A stretch of DNA of 7,564 nucleotides from assembly GCA_003567135.1 (NCBI GenBank), contig PXAI01000125.1, positions 1 to 7,564 on the forward strand, read 5' to 3'. Positions 5,787-7,564 of the stretch are shown piece by piece (within the stretch, counting starts at the first letter, position 1; every line of letters starts with the position of its first letter). The notes beneath the pieces were generated by a model. That model was given only the letters and a program-made list of their open reading frames with translations, made no database searches and had not been told where the DNA came from. The position numbers were made by a program, and so were the translations under genes. This stretch comes from Balneolia bacterium. GTDB lineage: Bacteria; Bacteroidota; Rhodothermia; Balneolales; Cyclonatronaceae.

Positions 5787-6620
5787 TCAGTCTCCGGGGA
5801 TGGCTCTGGCGATATTCAGCCAGAGTTCTTTCCACCGCGGCTTCAGCTTCGGGCTGAGATCAAGCTTGATCTGGCTTGAGTGCGAAAGCGTTGTTGAAAA
5901 AATTTCCTTTCCGTAGCGCATACTTTCCTGCGGCACGTATCCGTCGTTAATGCCGTCTTTTTCGTGGATGAAATTATTGAACGGAATCAGAAGTTTTGGG
6001 ATGGAATGTGTGGTTCCCTTTCCACAACTGGCCGTAACCGACTGATACGTGACATCCGGATGATCAGGCGTTTGGGGATTAAATGTGTTGATGATGTACT
6101 CCGGCCTGAGTTCTTTGAGCGCTCCCATTAGATTGCTTTCTTCCGTGGGAAAAATACTGTTCCCGAACCAGTTGATCAGGTCAATACTCGCTTTTTTGAT
6201 GATATCCGGGGCTGTGAGAAAAAGATCGGGCAGGGATGTGCCGCGGTGAGGCGTGGCTAATGTAGTAAGACTGAATATCCGGTCATGATATCCCAGATTT
6301 GTGATGAGATGGCGAAAATCCAGCCCGCCCATGCTGTGTGCGATTACATGGATGGAGTCAGCACCGGTTTCTTTCAGGATCTGATCCACAATTTTTGCCC
6401 ATGCTTTAGCGCGGATTTCGATATTCGTGTAAGGCACCACGTTTGGCGCGTAGGCACAAATTCCGTGTTCGCGGTAGAGCATGCATTCATCATGGAGCAA
6501 CGATTTTTTCACCATACTTCCAACGGCTCCCAGTCCGTGCGCAAGAAGAACCGGCTTTCTGATCCGGATTATCTCCGGCTGAGGCCAGATGTCAAGCTTG
6601 AACCGTTCGATGGTTTTCAT
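5787..6620 (-). CDS. Lipase-like alpha/beta hydrolase
   Basis: A 277-residue alpha/beta hydrolase resembling bacterial triacylglycerol lipases and esterases. Residues 24-31 read VLLAHGLG, the oxyanion-hole strand. Residues 86-99, TGADSIHVIAHSMGG, carry the nucleophile elbow with Ser96; its AHSMG form, with Ala in place of the first Gly, is also known from Bacillus lipases. LATPHRGTSLPD (121-132) is typical of lipase families I.1/I.2. The acid is likely Asp226 in the NDGYVP segment, with Asp222 possible, and His247 in LSHSSQI completes the triad. There is no signal peptide, so the enzyme is probably cytoplasmic; its substrate is unknown. Its ATG overlaps the stop of the upstream membrane protein gene by 4 nt (6617-6620), pointing to coupled translation. 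Confidence 0.88.
   Translation of the reverse strand: MKTIERFKLDIWPQPEIIRIRKPVLLAHGLGAVGSMVKKSLLHDECMLYREHGICAYAPNVVPYTNIEIRAKAWAKIVDQILKETGADSIHVIAHSMGGLDFRHLITNLGYHDRIFSLTTLATPHRGTSLPDLFLTAPDIIKKASIDLINWFGNSIFPTEESNLMGALKELRPEYIINTFNPQTPDHPDVTYQSVTASCGKGTTHSIPKLLIPFNNFIHEKDGINDGYVPQESMRYGKEIFSTTLSHSSQIKLDLSPKLKPRWKELWLNIARAIPGD
5804..5831 (+). terminator. Probable intrinsic terminator of the surE transcript, inside the opposing gene
   Basis: CTCTGGC (5804-5810) and GCCAGAG (5819-5825) form a perfect 7-bp stem with an 8-nt loop, followed on the + strand by TTCTTT (5826-5831). It begins 21 nt after the surE stop. On the other strand the same bases encode about residues 264-272 of the hydrolase. 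No T-rich tract follows the stem in that direction, so the signal looks one-way. Confidence 0.45.
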
Positions 6621-7114
6621 GGGATAAACGTAGTGGCTGGAGGAAGGTCGCGGTCGATCGAGAACTTTACGGTCCGGATTCGTTTTCCGGCGTAGGTAAC
6701 CCAGAGCGTGAGCTCGTTGGAGGGAAATGTTCGCTTTCCATATACTTTCACGCCGTACGGATGCAGCTCGTTCACAATGCGCGCGTGCACCGTCGTGGCC
6801 GGAAATCCCCTTGGAATTTTAAGTTCGTAGTCGCGCCGGGAAAAGAGGGAGTCCACGGTGATGGTTCGCACGTTGATTTGCTCAACTGGTAGCCCGTAGG
6901 CAATGGCGGCATCCCTGATCACGGCATCAGTAAGCGAGAGGTCGTGCAGCGGCGTAGTGCTCGGGGCATCAGCCGAAGCCAGTAAAAGCACGCTTGCCGC
7001 ACAGCTGATTAAAAGCATAAATACGAGAGCTTTCTTACGGATTCGGATCGAAAACCTGCCCTTGTTAATTTCTACCGTATCGTCTTTTTCAGGAGTTGAT
7101 TTTTCGGATGCCAT
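6617..7114 (-). CDS. Small single-pass membrane protein of unknown function
   Basis: From the ATG at 7114 the protein has 165 residues; a TTG one codon earlier is possible but less likely. An acidic N-terminus (3-15) is followed by a basic RFSIRIRKK stretch and one hydrophobic segment at about 29-47. By the positive-inside rule the C-terminal 115 residues should face the periplasm. That part is of mixed strand and helix character and contains HDLSLTDAVIRDAA and LTLWVTYAGKRIRTVKFSID segments. A lipobox is not evident and no family is recognised. No Shine-Dalgarno site precedes it. It lies 31 nt downstream of coaBC and overlaps the hydrolase gene by ATGA, so the three probably form one transcript. 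Confidence 0.75.
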   Translation of the reverse strand: MASEKSTPEKDDTVEINKGRFSIRIRKKALVFMLLISCAASVLLLASADAPSTTPLHDLSLTDAVIRDAAIAYGLPVEQINVRTITVDSLFSRRDYELKIPRGFPATTVHARIVNELHPYGVKVYGKRTFPSNELTLWVTYAGKRIRTVKFSIDRDLPPATTFIP

Positions 7115-7145
7115 CAAATGAATGCAAAGTGAGAGTACTGGTCAA

Positions 7146-7564
7146 TCATCCAAAAATATAAGAAAGAATCTTCAATGCAATCTCATCCTTGCGGCCCTGA
7201 AATGGAACAGGCTCATCGTTGCCGATCAGGTTTACGCTGTTTGTATCATGGGCGAAACCTGAGCCGTGTTCGAGCACGGAATTGGAGATAATCCAGTCGG
7301 CTTTTTTTTCTTTTCGTTTGCGCTGCGCTTCTTTGATGACGTTTTCGGTTTCCATCGCAAAACCGATTAAAACCTGGCCATCTCTCTTGTTTTCGCCGAG
7401 CCATTTCAGCGTGTCCGGCGTGCGCTTCAGCTGAATCTGCTGTGAATCTCCTGAAGCCGTTTTTTTGATTTTATGTTCGTGAGTTTCAGTCGGCGTAAAA
7501 TCGGAAACGGCTGCTGAAAGTATGCAGATATCGCTTGGCTCCAATGTTGAAACCGTTTCAAACA
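7146..7564 (-). CDS. coaBC: CoaBC, C-terminal part of the phosphopantothenoylcysteine synthetase (CoaB) domain (partial, runs off right edge)
   Basis: The frame is open from the right edge to a TGA at 7146-7148, about 139 residues beginning FETVSTLEPSDICILSAAVS. It shows the CoaB pattern in order: SAAVSDFTP, KIKK, LKRTPDTL, IGFAMETEN, IISNSV and FAHDTNSVNLI. CoaB couples 4'-phosphopantothenate to cysteine using CTP. In the usual bifunctional protein the N-terminal CoaC domain then decarboxylates the product. That domain and the start would lie beyond the window, so whether this is a CoaBC fusion cannot be seen; the symbol assumes the usual arrangement. A TTG at 7544 is not a credible start because conserved sequence continues upstream of it. 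Confidence 0.92.
   Translation of the reverse strand, partial: FETVSTLEPSDICILSAAVSDFTPTETHEHKIKKTASGDSQQIQLKRTPDTLKWLGENKRDGQVLIGFAMETENVIKEAQRKRKEKKADWIISNSVLEHGSGFAHDTNSVNLIGNDEPVPFQGRKDEIALKILSYIFG

Overview
The window is a stretch of bacterial chromosome, mostly housekeeping, with one short decayed accessory patch. It looks like a member of the Bacteroidota/Rhodothermota/Balneolota group. The grounds are weak or absent Shine-Dalgarno sites before several starts, AT-rich leaders, a menaquinone-type methyltransferase, a lipobox protein implying an outer envelope, and toxin-antitoxin relics of a type I associate with that group. This placement is inference; no rRNA is present to confirm it.

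Left part (1-2830, + strand). The window opens in the last 59 codons of an unidentified gene. A complete comF-type phosphoribosyltransferase gene follows (208-939). The 560 bases from 940 to 1501 hold no intact housekeeping gene. They contain what read as remains of two type II toxin-antitoxin modules in series: a HigB-like toxin tail, a HigA-like antitoxin head cut off in its helix-turn-helix, a ParD-like antitoxin with its middle deleted, and the first few codons of a ParE-like toxin. Then come an unrecognised multi-pass membrane protein (1502-2185) and an unrecognised lipoprotein (2210-2827).

Middle part (2828-5783, + strand). A hairpin-rich spacer leads to menG/ubiE (menaquinone methylation). 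After a possible promoter come fabZ (fatty acid elongation), panB (pantothenate synthesis, overlapping fabZ by 4 nt) and surE (5'-nucleotidase). The fabZ-panB-surE run is probably one operon. PanB feeds the CoA/ACP prosthetic-group pathway, and ACP carries the FabZ substrate.

Right part (5787-7564, - strand). Three genes run towards the surE group: coaBC (only the end of the CoaB domain is in the window), a small single-pass membrane protein, and a lipase-like alpha/beta hydrolase that overlaps it by 4 nt. surE and the hydrolase gene converge with 3 nt between stop codons. A hairpin with a T-rich tail that could terminate the surE transcript lies inside the hydrolase coding sequence. Two enzymes of the CoA pathway, PanB and CoaBC, thus lie within about 2.2 kb on opposite strands.

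I found no CRISPR array, tRNA, rRNA, insertion sequence or phage gene. The most unusual content is the toxin-antitoxin remains at 940-1461.
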